Below, one piece after another: positions 33,979-43,486 of a stretch of 63,160 nt of DNA (its first letter is position 1; the number at the start of each line of letters is the position of its first letter). The position numbers and the translations under genes are program-made. Under the pieces are notes generated by a model. The model did no database searches, was not told where the DNA came from, and saw nothing but the letters and a program-made list of their open reading frames with translations. The stretch is from Butyricicoccus pullicaecorum (GTDB lineage Bacteria; Bacillota; Clostridia; Oscillospirales; Butyricicoccaceae): positions 1 through 63,160 of the forward strand of contig JAGZIN010000013.1 in assembly GCA_018366195.1 (NCBI GenBank), written 5' to 3'.

Positions 33979-35502
33979 TCATATCATACGGTCAAGGGTA
34001 CGATAGCTGAGAGCCTCTGCAATATGAGGAGCGCGTATGATATCTGACTGATTGAGGTCGGCGATGGTGCGCGCAACACGGAGCAGTCTGTCATAGGCAC
34101 GGGCGGTCAGACCAAGGCGGGAGAACGCTGCCTCCAGCATACTTTGTCCCTCGTCATCGATCGGGCAAAAGGCTGCCATGTGAGCGGGTGGGATTTGCGC
34201 ATTATAATGAATGGGAACCGAATGGAATCGGGCGGTTTGCAGGGCATGGGCTTTCTCTACCCGCGTCCGAATGGCTTCTGAGGTTTCTTCGCTTCGCTCT
34301 CCGCGTGCTGCAAGTGCAGCGTAAGAAACTGGCTGGACAGCAACCTGAAGGTCAATGCGGTCGAGCAGCGGACCGGAAAGACGACGCAGATACTTTGCGA
34401 CATCAGCAGGCGAACAGGTGCAGCGTGGTGTGCCATACCAGCCGCATTTACATGGATTCATTGCGGCAATCAGCTGAAACCGTGCGGGATAGGTAACCTT
34501 TCCTGCGGCGCGCGAAATGGAAACCACGCCGTCCTCCAAGGGTTGGCGCAGAACCTCCAAAACATTGCGGTGAAACTCGGGCAGCTCATCTAAGAACAGC
34601 ACCCCATTATGCGCTAGAGAAATATCACCTGGAAGTGGAAGCCGAGAAGCGGTCGCTGAACCTCCTGCAAGCGCTTGCGCAGAGATGGTGTGATGTGGTG
34701 CGCGTATGGGGCGGGTGGTTAGTCTGGCAGCTTCGCTGCCACGCCCGACAGCCGACCAGATGCGAATAACCTCCAATTGCTCAGATTCGGACAGCGGAGG
34801 AAGGATTCCCACGAAGCGCTTTGCCATCATGCTTTTGCCGGAGCCGGGAGAGCCGGACAGCAGGATATTATGTCCGCCAGCAGCAGCGATTTCAAAGGCA
34901 CGCTTGACCGTCTGCTGACCCAGAACATCACAAAAATCCGGAATTTCCGGCGGTGGCGGCTGCGGCGTGTCGGTGGAACATTTTGGCAGAGGGATATGAT
35001 CAGATAGGTGTGAAAGCAGAGCGGAAAGTGTTTCGACCGGACAAATGGTAATATCTGACGCAAAGGCTGCCTCCGCGGCATTGGCGGCAGGCAGGTATAC
35101 ACGCGCAAAGCCGGCGTCCCGTGCAGCCAGCACCATAGAGAGGGCTCCACGAACAGGACGCAGTGCACCCGTGAGGGAAAGCTCTCCTAAAAACATAGCG
35201 TTTTGTTTTGGAGGGGCGATTTGACCCGATGCCGCAAGAATGGATAACAGAATCGGCAAATCGTAGACCGGCCCTTCCTTGCGCACATCGGCAGGCGCCA
35301 GATTGACCGTGACCCGTGAGACAGGCCATTCATAGCCGGAAGATTTGATTGCGGCGCGTACCCGTTCTCCTGCTTCGGATACTGCCTTATCCGGCAGTCC
35401 GACAATATCCAAACGCGGCAGTCCGGAGGAAAAAAAGCATTCTACGGAAACAATATATCCGTCGATACCGGTCAGACCGGCAGAGTGAATCAAGGAAACC
35501 AT
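33979..35502 (-). CDS. comM: YifB/ComM family magnesium chelatase-like AAA+ ATPase
   Basis: This 507-aa protein has an N-terminal Lon-protease-like ChlI domain (SVECFFSSGLPRLDIVGLPD, then VTVNLAPADVRKEG), a AAA+ core with Walker A LSGSPGSGKSMMAKRF and Walker B GVLFLDELPEF, and a C-terminal Mg_chelatase_C helical domain (ARAYDRLLRVARTIADL). ComM is a hexameric branch-migration helicase that helps integrate transformed DNA in proteobacteria; the Firmicute homologues are widespread but less studied. GGGGAGG precedes the ATG. Confidence 0.93.
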   Translation of the reverse strand: MVSLIHSAGLTGIDGYIVSVECFFSSGLPRLDIVGLPDKAVSEAGERVRAAIKSSGYEWPVSRVTVNLAPADVRKEGPVYDLPILLSILAASGQIAPPKQNAMFLGELSLTGALRPVRGALSMVLAARDAGFARVYLPAANAAEAAFASDITICPVETLSALLSHLSDHIPLPKCSTDTPQPPPPEIPDFCDVLGQQTVKRAFEIAAAGGHNILLSGSPGSGKSMMAKRFVGILPPLSESEQLEVIRIWSAVGRGSEAARLTTRPIRAPHHTISAQALAGGSATASRLPLPGDISLAHNGVLFLDELPEFHRNVLEVLRQPLEDGVVSISRAAGKVTYPARFQLIAAMNPCKCGWYGTPRCTCSPADVAKYLRRLSGPLLDRIDLQVAVQPVSYAALAARGERSEETSEAIRTRVEKAHALQTARFHSVPIHYNAQIPPAHMAAFCPIDDEGQSMLEAAFSRLGLTARAYDRLLRVARTIADLNQSDIIRAPHIAEALSYRTLDRMI

Positions 35503-35619
35503 ACCAATACCTCCCCGAAAATATGCAAGTATATGATAGTAATATAATATACTTTTCCTGTGTTTGCCAAGAATTTTCTGAAAATACAGGAGAAATCACA
35601 AAATCTCATAGTGGACGGG

Positions 35620-35657
35620 TTTACATAATGCTGTGAAGTGTGATAAAATATTAACGG
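35620..35657 (+). promoter_or_regulatory. Promoter of the pyruvate oxidoreductase gene with a Rex-like site
   Basis: TTTACA (35620-35625), 18 bases and TAAAAT (35644-35649) make a promoter. GTGATAA-AATA-TTAACGG (35640-35657) fits the spacing of the redox-sensing Rex operator (TTGTTAA-N4-TTAACAA), matching 5 of 7 in each half, and overlaps the -10. The Rex assignment is inference. Confidence 0.5.
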
Positions 35658-35747
35658 TAACGTATTTTGCTTTTAGAACCGCACCCGTGGTGCGTCGTTC
35701 TGCTTTTTTCGTCAATCCGTAATTTCCATCAAGGAGGATTTCAAAAC

Positions 35748-38700
35748 ATGGCAAGAAAAATGAAGTCCATGGACGGTAACACTGCTGCGGCACATGTGTC
35801 GTACGCATTTACTGAGGTTGCGGGTATCTACCCGATTACCCCTTCCAGCCCCATGGCAGACAACGTTGACCAGTGGGCAGCCGCTGGCCAGAAGAACATC
35901 TTCGGTACGACCGTAAAGGTTATCGAGATGCAGTCCGAGGCCGGTGCTGCTGGTACTGTGCATGGCTCGCTGGCAGCCGGTGCACTGACCACCACCTACA
36001 CAGCTTCTCAGGGTCTGCTGCTTATGATTCCGAACATGTATAAGATTGCGGGCGAGCTGCTTCCCTGTGTATTCCATGTTTCGGCGCGTACGGTTGCTTC
36101 TCATGCGCTCAACATTTTCGGTGACCACTCTGACGTTATGGCTTGCCGCCAGGTCGGCTTCGCAATGCTCTGCGAGACCAACCCACAGGAAGTCATGGAT
36201 CTGTCTGCTGTTGCACACCTTGCAACACTGAAGTCCCGTGTGCCTTTCATCAACTTCTTTGACGGCTTCCGCACTTCCCACGAGATTCAAAAGATTCAGG
36301 TATGGGATTACGACGATCTGGCTGAGATGTGCGACATGGAGGCTGTGGAAGCATTCCGTAAGCGCGCCCTCAATCCGGAGCATCCGGTTATGCGCGGCTC
36401 TCATGAGAATGGCGACATCTTCTTCCAGCACCGTGAGGCCTGCAACAAGTACTATGATGCAGTTCCTGCCATCGTAGAGGAGTACATGGGCAAGGTCAAT
36501 GCAAAGCTTGGCACCGATTATCAGCTCTTCAACTACTATGGCGCACCGGACGCTGAGCGTGTCATCATTGCAATGGGCTCCATCTGCGATGTGGCAGAGG
36601 AGGTCATCGACTACCTGACCGCACATGGCGAGAAGGTTGGTCTGGTAAAGATTCGTCTGTATCGTCCGTTTGCAGCAGATAAGTTTGTTGCAGCAATTCC
36701 GGAGAGTGCAAAGAAGATTGCAGTCCTCGACCGCACCAAGGAGCCTGGCGCACAGGGCGAGCCGCTCTATCTCGACGTGGTAACCGCACTGCGCAACGCA
36801 GGCAAGAACGACATTGTGGTTACAGGCGGCCGTTATGGTCTGGGCTCTAAGGATACCCCGCCATCTTCTGTATTCGCTGTTTATGACGAGCTGAAGAAGG
36901 ACGAGCCGAAGCACATGTTTACGCTGGGCATCACCGATGACGTGACCTATCTCTCTCTGGAGGAGCAGCCGTCCCCGAACACCGCAGCAGAAGGCACTAC
37001 GGAATGTAAGTTCTGGGGTCTTGGCGGCGATGGTACGGTTGGTGCAAACAAGAACTCCATCAAAATCATCGGCGACCATACAGACAAGTATGTTCAGGCA
37101 TATTTCCAGTATGACTCCAAAAAGACCGGCGGTGTAACCGTTTCGCATCTGCGTTTTGGTGACAAGCCGATTAAGAGCCCATACTATATCAATAAGGCAG
37201 ACTTTGTTGCCTGCCACAACCCGTCTTACATCACAAAGCACTTCCCCATCGTGCGCGATGTAAAGCCGGGCGGCGTATTCCTCATCAACTGCCAGTGGAC
37301 TCCAGAGGAGCTTTCTCATCATCTGGCAGCTTCCGAGAAGCGCTATATTGCAAAGAACAACATTCAGCTCTATACCATCAACGCAATCGACCTTGCGATT
37401 GAAATTGGTATGGGCAAGCGTACCAACACCATTCTGCAGTCTGCATTCTTCGCGCTGGCTAAGGTGATGCCTTCTGAGGAAGCAATCCGCTTCATGAAGG
37501 ACGCTGCAACCAAGTCCTACCTGAAGAAGGGTCAAGATGTGGTTGACATGAACCATAAGGCAATTGATGCAGGTGCAACCGCATTTGTTAAGATTGATGT
37601 GCCGGCTTCCTGGGCAGATGCACAGGACGAGGCAAAGGGTGAAGCACTGATTGGCCGCGAAAAGACCGTGAAGATGGTTGAGGATATCATGGAGCCTGTT
37701 GGCCGCATGGACGGCGACTCCCTGCCGGTATCTGCATTTGCTGGCGATCATGTAGACGGCACCTTTGAACAGGGCGCTGCTGCTTATGAGAAGCGCGGTG
37801 TTGCAGTGACCGTTCCAACTTGGAATGAGGCAACCTGTATCCAGTGTAACCAGTGTGCTTATGTCTGCCCGCATGCGACCATTCGTCCCTTTGCGCTGAC
37901 TGAGGAAGAAGCTGCTGCTGCACCGGAAGCAACCAAGCTCATGGATATCAAGGCTGGCAAGGGCAAGGGCGTTTATAAGTACGCTCTGGCAATTTCTCCG
38001 CTCGACTGCATGGGCTGCGGTGTTTGTGTTGGCATTTGCCCGACCAAGTCGCTGTCGATGGTTCCGCAGGAGCAGGAAGCTGCGCAGCAGGATACTTTCG
38101 ATTATATGGTTGCCAAGGTTTCCGAAAAGGACGAGATGATTTCCAACAAGTCTGTGAAGGATTCTCAGTTCAAAACTCCGCTGCTTGAGTTCTCCGGTTC
38201 TTGCGCAGGCTGTGCTGAAACCGCGTATGCGCGTCTGATTACACAGGTTTGCGGCGACCGTATGTATATTTCCAACGCAACCGGCTGTTCCTCCATCTGG
38301 GGTGGTCCGGCTGCTACCTCTCCGTACACCGTGGATAAGAACGGTTGTGGTCCGGCTTGGGCAAACTCTCTGTTCGAGGATAATGCAGAGCATGGTCTTG
38401 GCATGTACTATGGTCAGAAGGCAATTCGTGACCGCCTGATTGCAAAGCTGGAAGAAATGGCACAGTCTGAGAATACTCCGGCTGAGGCAAAGGCTGCAAT
38501 TGCGAAGTTCATGGAGACCAAGGAGGACGGCGCTGCTAATACGGAGGCAACAAAGGCACTCGTAGCAGAGCTGGAGAAGGGCGCTGCTGCTGGCTGCGCA
38601 CTGTGTAAGGAAGTTCTGTCCGAGAAGGAATATCTGTCCAAGAAGTCCATCTGGATTTTTGGCGGCGACGGCTGGGCATACGATATCGGCTTTGGCGGTC

Positions 38701-39302
38701 TGGACCATGTTCTGGCTTCCGGCGAGGACGTCAATGTTATGGTATTTGATACCGAGGTATATTCCAACACAGGCGGACAGGCTTCTAAGGCAACCAACAT
38801 CGGTGCGGTTGCACAGTTTGCTGCTGCTGGTAAGACCATTGGCAAGAAGTCTCTGGCTGAAATTGCAATGAGCTATGGCTATGTTTATGTGGCACAGATT
38901 GCAATGGGTGCAAATCCTGCACAGACCCTGAAGGCAATTGCTGAGGCAGAGGCTTATCCGGGACCGTCCCTCATCATTGGATATGCGCCGTGTGAGATGC
39001 ACTCCATCAAGGGCGGTATGACCAACTGCATGAGCGAGATGAAGAAGGCTGTTGACTGCGGTTACTGGAATATGTTCCGCTTCAATCCAGCACTCAAGGC
39101 TGAGGGTAAGAATCCATTTACTCTGGAGTCCAAGGAGCCGACTGCAAGCTATCGTGACTTCATCATGAATGAGGCACGTTACTCTGCTCTGACTCGCTCC
39201 TTCCCAGAGCGTGCAGAAAAGCTGTTTACAGAAGCAGAGGAAGAATCCAAGAAGAGATTCACACACCTGCAAAAGCTGCAGGCGCTGTACAGCATCGACT
39301 AA
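35748..39302 (+). CDS. nifJ: Pyruvate:ferredoxin (flavodoxin) oxidoreductase
   Basis: This 1184-aa single-chain enzyme oxidises pyruvate with CoA to acetyl-CoA, CO2 and reduced ferredoxin, the central step of anaerobic fermentation. Domain order is standard: YPITPSSPMADNVDQW (domain I), gamma-type domain, then two ferredoxin motifs CIQCNQCAYVCP (about residue 700) and CMGCGVCVGICPTKS, then the thiamine-diphosphate domain with GSCAGCAETAYARL and GGDGWAYDIGFGGLDHV. Cysteines for the third cluster lie in the last domain. ATG 35748 follows AAGGAGG. Codon use indicates very high expression. A strong terminator follows. Confidence 0.97.
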   Translation: MARKMKSMDGNTAAAHVSYAFTEVAGIYPITPSSPMADNVDQWAAAGQKNIFGTTVKVIEMQSEAGAAGTVHGSLAAGALTTTYTASQGLLLMIPNMYKIAGELLPCVFHVSARTVASHALNIFGDHSDVMACRQVGFAMLCETNPQEVMDLSAVAHLATLKSRVPFINFFDGFRTSHEIQKIQVWDYDDLAEMCDMEAVEAFRKRALNPEHPVMRGSHENGDIFFQHREACNKYYDAVPAIVEEYMGKVNAKLGTDYQLFNYYGAPDAERVIIAMGSICDVAEEVIDYLTAHGEKVGLVKIRLYRPFAADKFVAAIPESAKKIAVLDRTKEPGAQGEPLYLDVVTALRNAGKNDIVVTGGRYGLGSKDTPPSSVFAVYDELKKDEPKHMFTLGITDDVTYLSLEEQPSPNTAAEGTTECKFWGLGGDGTVGANKNSIKIIGDHTDKYVQAYFQYDSKKTGGVTVSHLRFGDKPIKSPYYINKADFVACHNPSYITKHFPIVRDVKPGGVFLINCQWTPEELSHHLAASEKRYIAKNNIQLYTINAIDLAIEIGMGKRTNTILQSAFFALAKVMPSEEAIRFMKDAATKSYLKKGQDVVDMNHKAIDAGATAFVKIDVPASWADAQDEAKGEALIGREKTVKMVEDIMEPVGRMDGDSLPVSAFAGDHVDGTFEQGAAAYEKRGVAVTVPTWNEATCIQCNQCAYVCPHATIRPFALTEEEAAAAPEATKLMDIKAGKGKGVYKYALAISPLDCMGCGVCVGICPTKSLSMVPQEQEAAQQDTFDYMVAKVSEKDEMISNKSVKDSQFKTPLLEFSGSCAGCAETAYARLITQVCGDRMYISNATGCSSIWGGPAATSPYTVDKNGCGPAWANSLFEDNAEHGLGMYYGQKAIRDRLIAKLEEMAQSENTPAEAKAAIAKFMETKEDGAANTEATKALVAELEKGAAAGCALCKEVLSEKEYLSKKSIWIFGGDGWAYDIGFGGLDHVLASGEDVNVMVFDTEVYSNTGGQASKATNIGAVAQFAAAGKTIGKKSLAEIAMSYGYVYVAQIAMGANPAQTLKAIAEAEAYPGPSLIIGYAPCEMHSIKGGMTNCMSEMKKAVDCGYWNMFRFNPALKAEGKNPFTLESKEPTASYRDFIMNEARYSALTRSFPERAEKLFTEAEEESKKRFTHLQKLQALYSID

Positions 39303-39320
39303 GAGTCCAAACTCAATTTC

Positions 39321-39352
39321 AAAAAAAGCCACCCGTTTTGGGTGGCTTTTTG
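39321..39352 (+). terminator. Terminator after the pyruvate oxidoreductase gene
   Basis: AAAAGCCACCC and GGGTGGCTTTT pair around GTTTT, with A and T runs. Confidence 0.92.
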
Positions 39353-39482
39353 TATAAAGAGTAGAAACAAAATTCACAAAATGTTCCTTGTATTTTGGTA
39401 AAAAAGCATTTACACTAGAAACAGTATGTCAAATGGCTGCCGGTTTAGAGACAGTCATCAATGCAGAGGAGGCGTTTTGAAT

Positions 39483-40358
39483 ATGCGTTGGAAACAGATT
39501 GGAGCCATCGCGTTATGTATCGTTGCTGTGACTGTTTCTTGTTTTGTGGGCAGTGGAAGAAAGCAGAATGAGGCAAGTGCAGGCATGCGTCTGGATTTAG
39601 CTGCACAGCCATATAATACCGTTGTGCGTTGGGAGCGGGAAGTCCAAAAGAACAAGATGGGTGATGATATCTCCATGATACAGGGATATAATGCAGAGGG
39701 GGATACGGTGGTATCCATCTTGGAGGAAGATAGCCCAATTATTACCATATCTACCTATGATGCACAGGGAAATAAGGTAGAGACGGCAAGCTATGACAAG
39801 GATAAGCGCTTTGTACATAGTGTGTATACTTATAATGAAAAGGGCGAAAAGGAAAGCTGGGAGTATCAGGCACGCACCTTGGAGGGTGTGCAGAATACAG
39901 AGCAGACCTATGCGTATCAGTACGGAGCAGATGGACTCGCTGAAAAAACCACTTATCAAGCGGGTCAGCCAATCGCAAAGGAAACCTATACCCGCGAGCA
40001 GACCGAGCAGGGAACCATTGTTCGAACGGTTGTGCAAGGAGAATTATCACCGGATTTGACCTGTTACGACGATGCAGGAAAGCCGCTCTGGAGAGAAAAG
40101 GATACCTACCGCATGCAATATTACTATGACCGGCTGGGGCGAGAGACGGAAAACTGTGTCATTCATGATGGTATGCAGCAGAACCGAACCGTAACCGTTT
40201 ATGGAGAAGATGGGTTTGCTTGCCGCCGGATTTTATACGGCGTTTCAATGGACGACGTAATTAGCGTCAGCGAAATGGAATGTCTGCCGGAAACACCAGA
40301 AATCTGGCTGGATTTTGCGCAAAAGCAGGAAACCAGTGTGCTGCTGGCATCTCAGTAG
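39483..40358 (+). CDS. Secreted protein with YD/RHS-like short repeats
   Basis: The 291-aa precursor starts with a signal peptide or anchor (QIGAIALCIVAVTVSCFVG). The rest is built of tyrosine-rich beta-hairpin units such as ISTYDAQGNKVETASYD, YTYNEKGEKESWEY, YAYQYGADGLAEKTTY and YYYDRLGRETENC, which resemble the YD repeats of RHS and wall-associated proteins. There is no toxin domain, so it is probably a small extracellular binding protein. ATG 39483 is preferred because GAGGAGG precedes it; an upstream in-frame ATG has no such site. Function unknown. Confidence 0.65.
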   Translation: MRWKQIGAIALCIVAVTVSCFVGSGRKQNEASAGMRLDLAAQPYNTVVRWEREVQKNKMGDDISMIQGYNAEGDTVVSILEEDSPIITISTYDAQGNKVETASYDKDKRFVHSVYTYNEKGEKESWEYQARTLEGVQNTEQTYAYQYGADGLAEKTTYQAGQPIAKETYTREQTEQGTIVRTVVQGELSPDLTCYDDAGKPLWREKDTYRMQYYYDRLGRETENCVIHDGMQQNRTVTVYGEDGFACRRILYGVSMDDVISVSEMECLPETPEIWLDFAQKQETSVLLASQ

Positions 40359-40494
40359 AAAGAATCGTCAATTTCTCCCTTGACCATCTTTGGATTTGGA
40401 CAGATTGCTGGACAGAAGATGGCGTGTTGCACAAATTTGTAAAAAGATTTTGTAAAACCCGCTAAATTTTATAGATTTTTTTGTGCGGATATAC

Positions 40495-40522
40495 TTGCAA
40501 ATATGCATTGAAATGGTATACT
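40495..40522 (+). promoter_or_regulatory. Hemerythrin gene promoter
   Basis: TTGCAA, 16 bases, TATACT. An inverted repeat ACATTCC / GGAATGT lies just downstream (about 40534-40556) and could be an operator. Confidence 0.55.
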
Positions 40523-40614
40523 TATTTTAGGAAACATTCCTAGTAAGGGGAATGTAAGATAGAGAAAAATTTTATTTGCCGTCAGAGGATAGAATCAAGA
40601 GGAGTTTTATAAAA

Positions 40615-41022
40615 ATGACATATCAGATAACACCAGATTTGTTGACAGGAAATACGATTATTGATGGAGAACATCGCCAGCTGTTTGATGCAATCAATGC
40701 ACTTTTAGATGCTTGCGCACAGGGAAAAGGACGCGGTCAGCTTGCGCAGACCATGAGTTTTTTGGAATCGTACATTGCGAAGCATTTTGCACATGAGGAG
40801 CAGCTTCAGGCACAGACTGGTTATCCAGATGCCGTGCGCCATAAGGGGCTGCACGACGGGTATAAAAAGGTCGTAAGCGAGATTTGTCAGGAGCTGGAGC
40901 GCACAGGACCAACCGTTGCACTGGTGGGTAAGGTCAATACCAATGTGGGCGGCTGGCTCGTGACGCATATCAAGCGGGAAGATGCTAAGGTTGCTGCACA
41001 CATCAAGGCTTCTAAAGGTTAA
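40615..41022 (+). CDS. Bacteriohemerythrin
   Basis: This 135-aa four-helix-bundle protein has a di-iron oxygen-binding site. Expected ligands are visible: His in DGEHRQLFDAIN, the KHFAHEEQLQ helix (H-x-x-x-E), the RHKGLHDGY helix (H-x-x-x-H) and HIKREDAK near the end. In anaerobes such proteins sense or scavenge oxygen. ATG 40615 follows AGAGGAG; an upstream ATG lacks a site. It is a single gene between its own promoter and terminator. Confidence 0.93.
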   Translation: MTYQITPDLLTGNTIIDGEHRQLFDAINALLDACAQGKGRGQLAQTMSFLESYIAKHFAHEEQLQAQTGYPDAVRHKGLHDGYKKVVSEICQELERTGPTVALVGKVNTNVGGWLVTHIKREDAKVAAHIKASKG

Positions 41023-41026
41023 TGAT

Positions 41027-41054
41027 AAAAAACGCCCTTATGGGCGTTTTTTTT
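41027..41054 (+). terminator. Terminator after hemerythrin gene
   Basis: AAAACGCCC and GGGCGTTTT pair around TTAT, followed by more T residues. Confidence 0.9.
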
Positions 41055-41090
41055 GAATGGTTCTATCATTTTTCTGTGAAAATTGTCTGT

Positions 41091-41525
41091 TTATTTGGGC
41101 AGAAGAGCTCCAATTTGGCTTTCTCCGAGCACAATGATGCCATTGGCGCGCAGAAGCTGTGTGGTGACTCCATCACCTGCAACACGGGTATGAGTAAAGT
41201 TTCCGTCATAAATGACACCAGCACCGCAGGAGGGGCTGCGCTCCTTGAAGATTGCATAACGACAGTTATATTCACGCGCAAGACGCAGGGTTTCCTGTGC
41301 GCCGCGGATAAAGGCATCGGTTACGTCTGTGCCGTCTCGAGAAATGATTTGATCGCCTTGCCGCTCGGCAGGCTCACGCGGGGTTTCCAGACCACCACGG
41401 TGTTCTGGACATACGGGAATCAGTATATGCTCGTCCATCAGGCGTTCCAGCTCTGGGCAGTAGGCATGAGAGCCATCATATCGACAGTTCATGCCGAGCA
41501 GACATGCGCTGACTAAAATGTTCAT
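41091..41525 (-). CDS. DUF523 family protein
   Basis: This 144-aa protein belongs to DUF523, recognised by the N-terminal ILVSACLLGMNCRYDG, VCPEHRGGLETPREPAE and AIFKERSPSCGAGVIYDG. The conserved cysteines suggest metal or cluster binding, and the related 2-thiouracil desulfurase TudS carries a [4Fe-4S] cluster on similar cysteines; a desulfurase role is thus possible but not shown. Its ATG overlaps the TGA of tcdA by four bases (ATGA), so the two are translationally coupled and perhaps linked in tRNA base metabolism. Confidence 0.87.
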   Translation of the reverse strand: MNILVSACLLGMNCRYDGSHAYCPELERLMDEHILIPVCPEHRGGLETPREPAERQGDQIISRDGTDVTDAFIRGAQETLRLAREYNCRYAIFKERSPSCGAGVIYDGNFTHTRVAGDGVTTQLLRANGIIVLGESQIGALLPK

Positions 41526-42253
41526 CGAAATCCCTCCGTTAAATCTTTGATAACCGCCCCGGCAAGAATAAATCCTGCAACAGGTGGGACGAATGAAACA
41601 CTGGCAGGAACTGGTCTGCCAGCCGTTCCCTTCGTTTCATCGGGGAATAAGGCATAGCGCTCCGGTGGAATCCTTGCAGCCTCTTCGGTCGAGAACACAA
41701 CCTTGAGTTTGCGGATTCTGCGCTTTTTACATGCCTGCCGAATCACGCGGGCAAGGGGGCAGACTGATGTTTGATAGATATCTGCAACCTGAAATTTGGT
41801 TGGGTCGAGTTTATTTCCGGTCCCCATAGAGCAGATGAGCGGAACACCCAAACGGTCACAGGTTTCAATGAGATGGAGCTTTGCAGTTACGGTATCAATG
41901 GCATCAATGACATAGTCAAATTTGGATAAATCCGGCATATTGTCCGGAGAAAGGAACATTTGCAGGGGAGTGACCGCACAATGGGGGTGAATGTCCCGAA
42001 TTCGTTCTGCCATGACTTCGGTTTTGGGTTTTCCGGTTGTTGAGGCGAGGGCAATGATTTGGCGGTTGCGGTTGGACACCGAAACCGTATCGTTATCAAT
42101 GAGCGTGATGGCGCCCACACCGGCGCGTGCCAGCCCTTCGGCAGCTGCGCCGCCAACACCGCCAACACCGCAGACGGCAACATGTGCCTGCGCCAGTCGT
42201 TCCAGACTCTGAGTCCCCAGAAGTAATGCGGTGCGCGAAAATTCTTGCATCAT
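41522..42253 (-). CDS. tcdA: tRNA threonylcarbamoyladenosine dehydratase (ThiF/E1-like)
   Basis: This 243-aa E1-like enzyme cyclises t6A37 of tRNA to ct6A using ATP. The nucleotide site is VAVCGVGGVGGAAAEGLARAGVG, followed by TLIDNDTVSVSNRNRQ, the ThiF adenylation motif. YVIDAIDTVTAKLHLIETC and SMGTGNKLDPTKFQVADIYQT are TcdA-typical, distinguishing it from ThiF and MoeB. The frame opens upstream, but 42253 is chosen for its AAAGGAAT site and homology start. DUF523 follows with an ATGA overlap. Confidence 0.92.
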   Translation of the reverse strand: MMQEFSRTALLLGTQSLERLAQAHVAVCGVGGVGGAAAEGLARAGVGAITLIDNDTVSVSNRNRQIIALASTTGKPKTEVMAERIRDIHPHCAVTPLQMFLSPDNMPDLSKFDYVIDAIDTVTAKLHLIETCDRLGVPLICSMGTGNKLDPTKFQVADIYQTSVCPLARVIRQACKKRRIRKLKVVFSTEEAARIPPERYALFPDETKGTAGRPVPASVSFVPPVAGFILAGAVIKDLTEGFR

Positions 42254-42440
42254 GAGATAGATTCCTTTGCATGAATAGATTTGGTAAAACAGTGTAAAAA
42301 ACCCTGTCGGCATACAGGGAAAGGCTTCCTGCAAAATTATACTGCAAATCACAGGCAGATACAATCTTTTTATGCAGGAATATCTGTGATTTTTGCAAGA
42401 AAAAAGACGGATAAAAAACCAAATGCAGCAGAAGCAGACC

Positions 42441-42469
42441 TTTTCAAAGCATTCGATTTATGATATAAT
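42441..42469 (+). promoter_or_regulatory. Promoter of the second deacetylase gene
   Basis: TTTTCA, 17 bases, TATAAT. Immediately after the expected start, ACGCG-GCATCAGT-CGCGT followed by a T-rich run (42477-42505) forms a small terminator-like hairpin in the leader. Confidence 0.6.
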
Positions 42470-42572
42470 GAAAAAGACGCGGCATCAGTCGCGTAGATTT
42501 TTTATTTGGAAGATTGTTATGGGGATAAAAATTACCCCAATGATTGAAAGTGATTTGGAGAGAAGAAAGCGC

Positions 42573-43472
42573 ATGCAATTGCATTTTGGAAAATCGGGAC
42601 TGCTGTGCCGCATGGCAGCGGTGGTTCTATCTGTTTGTTTGCTGACGGGAATTGCGAAAGCGGCAGAGCAGTCCGGCTCCGCCACGGCAGCCCCGACAAC
42701 GGACTACCTTCCTGTTGTCATGTACCATCATTTTGACCCACAGCCGGGAACATCGAAAATGATTGTATCCCCAACACGCTTTGAGGAGCAGATGAACGCG
42801 CTCAAGCAGGCAGGATATACCGCCGTAACACCACAGCAGCTGGTAGATTATGTAGACAAGGGTGTGGCATTGCCCGAAAAGCCAATTTGGATTACGATGG
42901 ACGATGGATATCGCAGCAATATAGAAGTTGCAGCTCCGATTCTGGAGCGCAATGGATTCAAGGCAACCGTTTATTGCATTGGCGTTTCCGTAGGAAAATC
43001 GACCTATAAGAACATGGGGGTGCCAATCATTCCGCATTTTTCTTATGAGGAAGCAAAGCCGTGGAGTGATAAAGGCGTGATGACCATTCAGAGCCACACC
43101 TATGACATGCACAATGTATCAACCTTGGATACCATGGGCTATCGACGTGGTGTACTGCCGCGCTCTGGAGAACCGCTGGAACAATATATAGATACTTTCT
43201 ATACGGATTTTAACAAGTCCAACGAGGGGATTCGACAGGGATTCGGTGCAGACAGCTTGTCATTTGCCTATCCCTTCGGGCTGCACAATGCAATCACAGA
43301 GGGCATGCTTCAGGCGATGGGTGTGCGAATCACAGTGACCATTCGGGAAGGAATCAATACGCTGGTGCGTGGTGATGCTTCCAGCTTATATGGCATGGCG
43401 CGCTTTAATATTACGGAGGATATGACAGGGGCACAGCTGCTGGAAAAAGTTCGCGAGCCAGTGGCATCATGA
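42573..43472 (+). CDS. Secreted polysaccharide deacetylase (NodB fold), intact active site
   Basis: This 299-aa precursor has a signal peptide (LLCRMAAVVLSVCLLTGIAKAAE, cut near residue 30) and a NodB domain starting PVVMYHHFD. The motifs are intact: WITMDDGY (catalytic and metal aspartates), IQSHTYDMHN (H-x-x-x-x-H metal pair) and FAYPFG. It should remove acetyl groups from N-acetylated glycans such as peptidoglycan. It contrasts with the degenerate homologue at 17049. Start choice is uncertain: 42519 and 42540 are in-frame ATGs, but 42573 has GGAGAG upstream and gives the cleanest signal peptide. Confidence 0.86.
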   Translation: MQLHFGKSGLLCRMAAVVLSVCLLTGIAKAAEQSGSATAAPTTDYLPVVMYHHFDPQPGTSKMIVSPTRFEEQMNALKQAGYTAVTPQQLVDYVDKGVALPEKPIWITMDDGYRSNIEVAAPILERNGFKATVYCIGVSVGKSTYKNMGVPIIPHFSYEEAKPWSDKGVMTIQSHTYDMHNVSTLDTMGYRRGVLPRSGEPLEQYIDTFYTDFNKSNEGIRQGFGADSLSFAYPFGLHNAITEGMLQAMGVRITVTIREGINTLVRGDASSLYGMARFNITEDMTGAQLLEKVREPVAS

Positions 43473-43486
43473 GGGCTTGTCAAATC

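Noticed and set aside
33635..33980. Possible replication origin at the DnaA boxes
   Set aside because: Only two boxes, no AT-rich unwinding repeats or dnaA/dnaN/rpmH genes; kept only as a DnaA-site observation.
35712..39377. 1221-codon minus-strand frame opposite the pyruvate oxidoreductase gene
   Set aside because: Antisense shadow of a strongly codon-biased gene; rich in Cys, His and Leu with no recognisable domain. The same applies to the long minus frames opposite pgk, gpmI, eno and the acyl-CoA dehydrogenase gene.
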